Assembly: GCF_026385475.1 (NCBI RefSeq)
Contig: NZ_JANIDW010000003.1
Span: 248,001-312,000, forward strand
Direction of reading: 5' to 3'
Origin: Bombella saccharophila
Lineage (GTDB): Bacteria; Pseudomonadota; Alphaproteobacteria; Acetobacterales; Acetobacteraceae
Length of the DNA stretch: 64,000 nucleotides
The position numbers were made by a program, and so were the translations under genes. The notes under the pieces were generated by a model. It was not told where the DNA came from, made no database searches, and saw only the letters and a list, made by a program, of their open reading frames with translations. Shown piece by piece: positions 63,779 through 64,000 of the stretch (position 1 is its first letter; each line of letters opens with the position of its first letter).

Positions 63779-64000
63779 TATTTATACGTCACTTTCAAAA
63801 CTTCGTAAGTGCGGTCACCCCCCGGTGCGGGGACGGAGACGCTCTCCCCAACTTCCTTCCCAATGAGGGCTTTGGCAAGGGGGGAGGAGATAGAAATACG
63901 GTTCTGCTTAATGTCAGCTTCGTGCGCGCCGACAATTTGATAGGTTTTTTCTTGGTCGGTTTCCTCATCCACAAGCTCTACTGTGGCACCGAACTGGATG
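63778..64000 (-). CDS. greA: Transcription elongation factor GreA, C-terminal part (5' end outside window)
   Basis: GreA rescues backtracked RNA polymerase by stimulating transcript cleavage. Only the C-terminal globular domain is visible: the frame continues beyond the M of [15 protein letters not shown] to the window edge ([15 protein letters not shown]). It ends [27 protein letters not shown]. The N-terminal coiled coil lies outside. It overlaps ilvA by one base. Confidence 0.93.
   Translation of the reverse strand, partial: IQFGATVELVDEETDQEKTYQIVGAHEADIKQNRISISSPLAKALIGKEVGESVSVPAPGGDRTYEVLKVTYK

Overview
The window looks like chromosomal DNA of an alphaproteobacterium, most likely an acetic acid bacterium (Acetobacteraceae). 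The case is circumstantial. There is a CcrM-type GANTC methyltransferase coupled to rnhB, an envC-ctpA-rppH operon, a moxR/DUF58/DUF4159 cluster beside DUF1285-cca, a short-lid adenylate kinase, and an alpha operon without rpsD. The genus call is recall and inference, not a search. I see no insertion sequence, CRISPR array, tRNA or rRNA.

Layout. 1-4258 (+): an RND efflux operon, permease (5' end outside the window), adaptor, outer-membrane lipoprotein. 4380-32312 (+): 28 kb of ribosome and RNA polymerase genes in one orientation: rplKAJL-rpoBC, rpsLG-tuf, then the S10, spc and alpha operons with secY and adk. secE/nusG are not next to rplK, fusA is missing between rpsG and tuf, and rpsD and rpmJ are absent from the block. 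32413-32583 (+): a 56-residue cysteine-rich membrane peptide. 32641-41958 (-): a second RND system of MdtABC type with its own outer-membrane factor. 42242-45386 (+): CsbD-like stress protein, GYF_2 membrane protein, rnhB-ccrM and a small membrane protein. 45424-46149 (-): a secreted ankyrin protein. 46269-53123 (-): moxR, DUF58, BatA/DUF4159 and VWA membrane genes, divergent from DUF1285-cca-ABC exporter (+, 53259-56884). 56863-60280 (-): envC, ctpA, rppH. 60413-60808 (+): msrB. 60829-62418 (-): an AT-rich phosphoethanolamine-transferase-like gene. 62558-64000 (-): ilvA and the 3' end of greA.

How it fits together. The central block makes the translation and transcription machinery. Its long gaps repeatedly contain strong RNA hairpins, several with terminator-like U-runs (before rplJ, tuf, rplP, secY and rpsM; others before rplK, rpoB, rpsL and rpsN). 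This suggests stepwise autogenous control or attenuation inside the block. Both flanks carry complete or nearly complete tripartite drug-efflux operons. The distal part is largely cell-envelope upkeep: amidase activation (EnvC), a C-terminal processing protease, RNA 5'-end processing (RppH), an MsbA-like exporter, a MoxR AAA+/VWA putative envelope chaperone system, and a lipid or glycan headgroup transferase.

The most interesting observations are three GANTC sites within 48 bp upstream of rnhB-ccrM, a two-state attenuator-like structure before secY, the four-gene MoxR/VWA system in which one membrane partner has a degenerate MIDAS, and the short cysteine-tailed membrane peptide at the end of the alpha operon.
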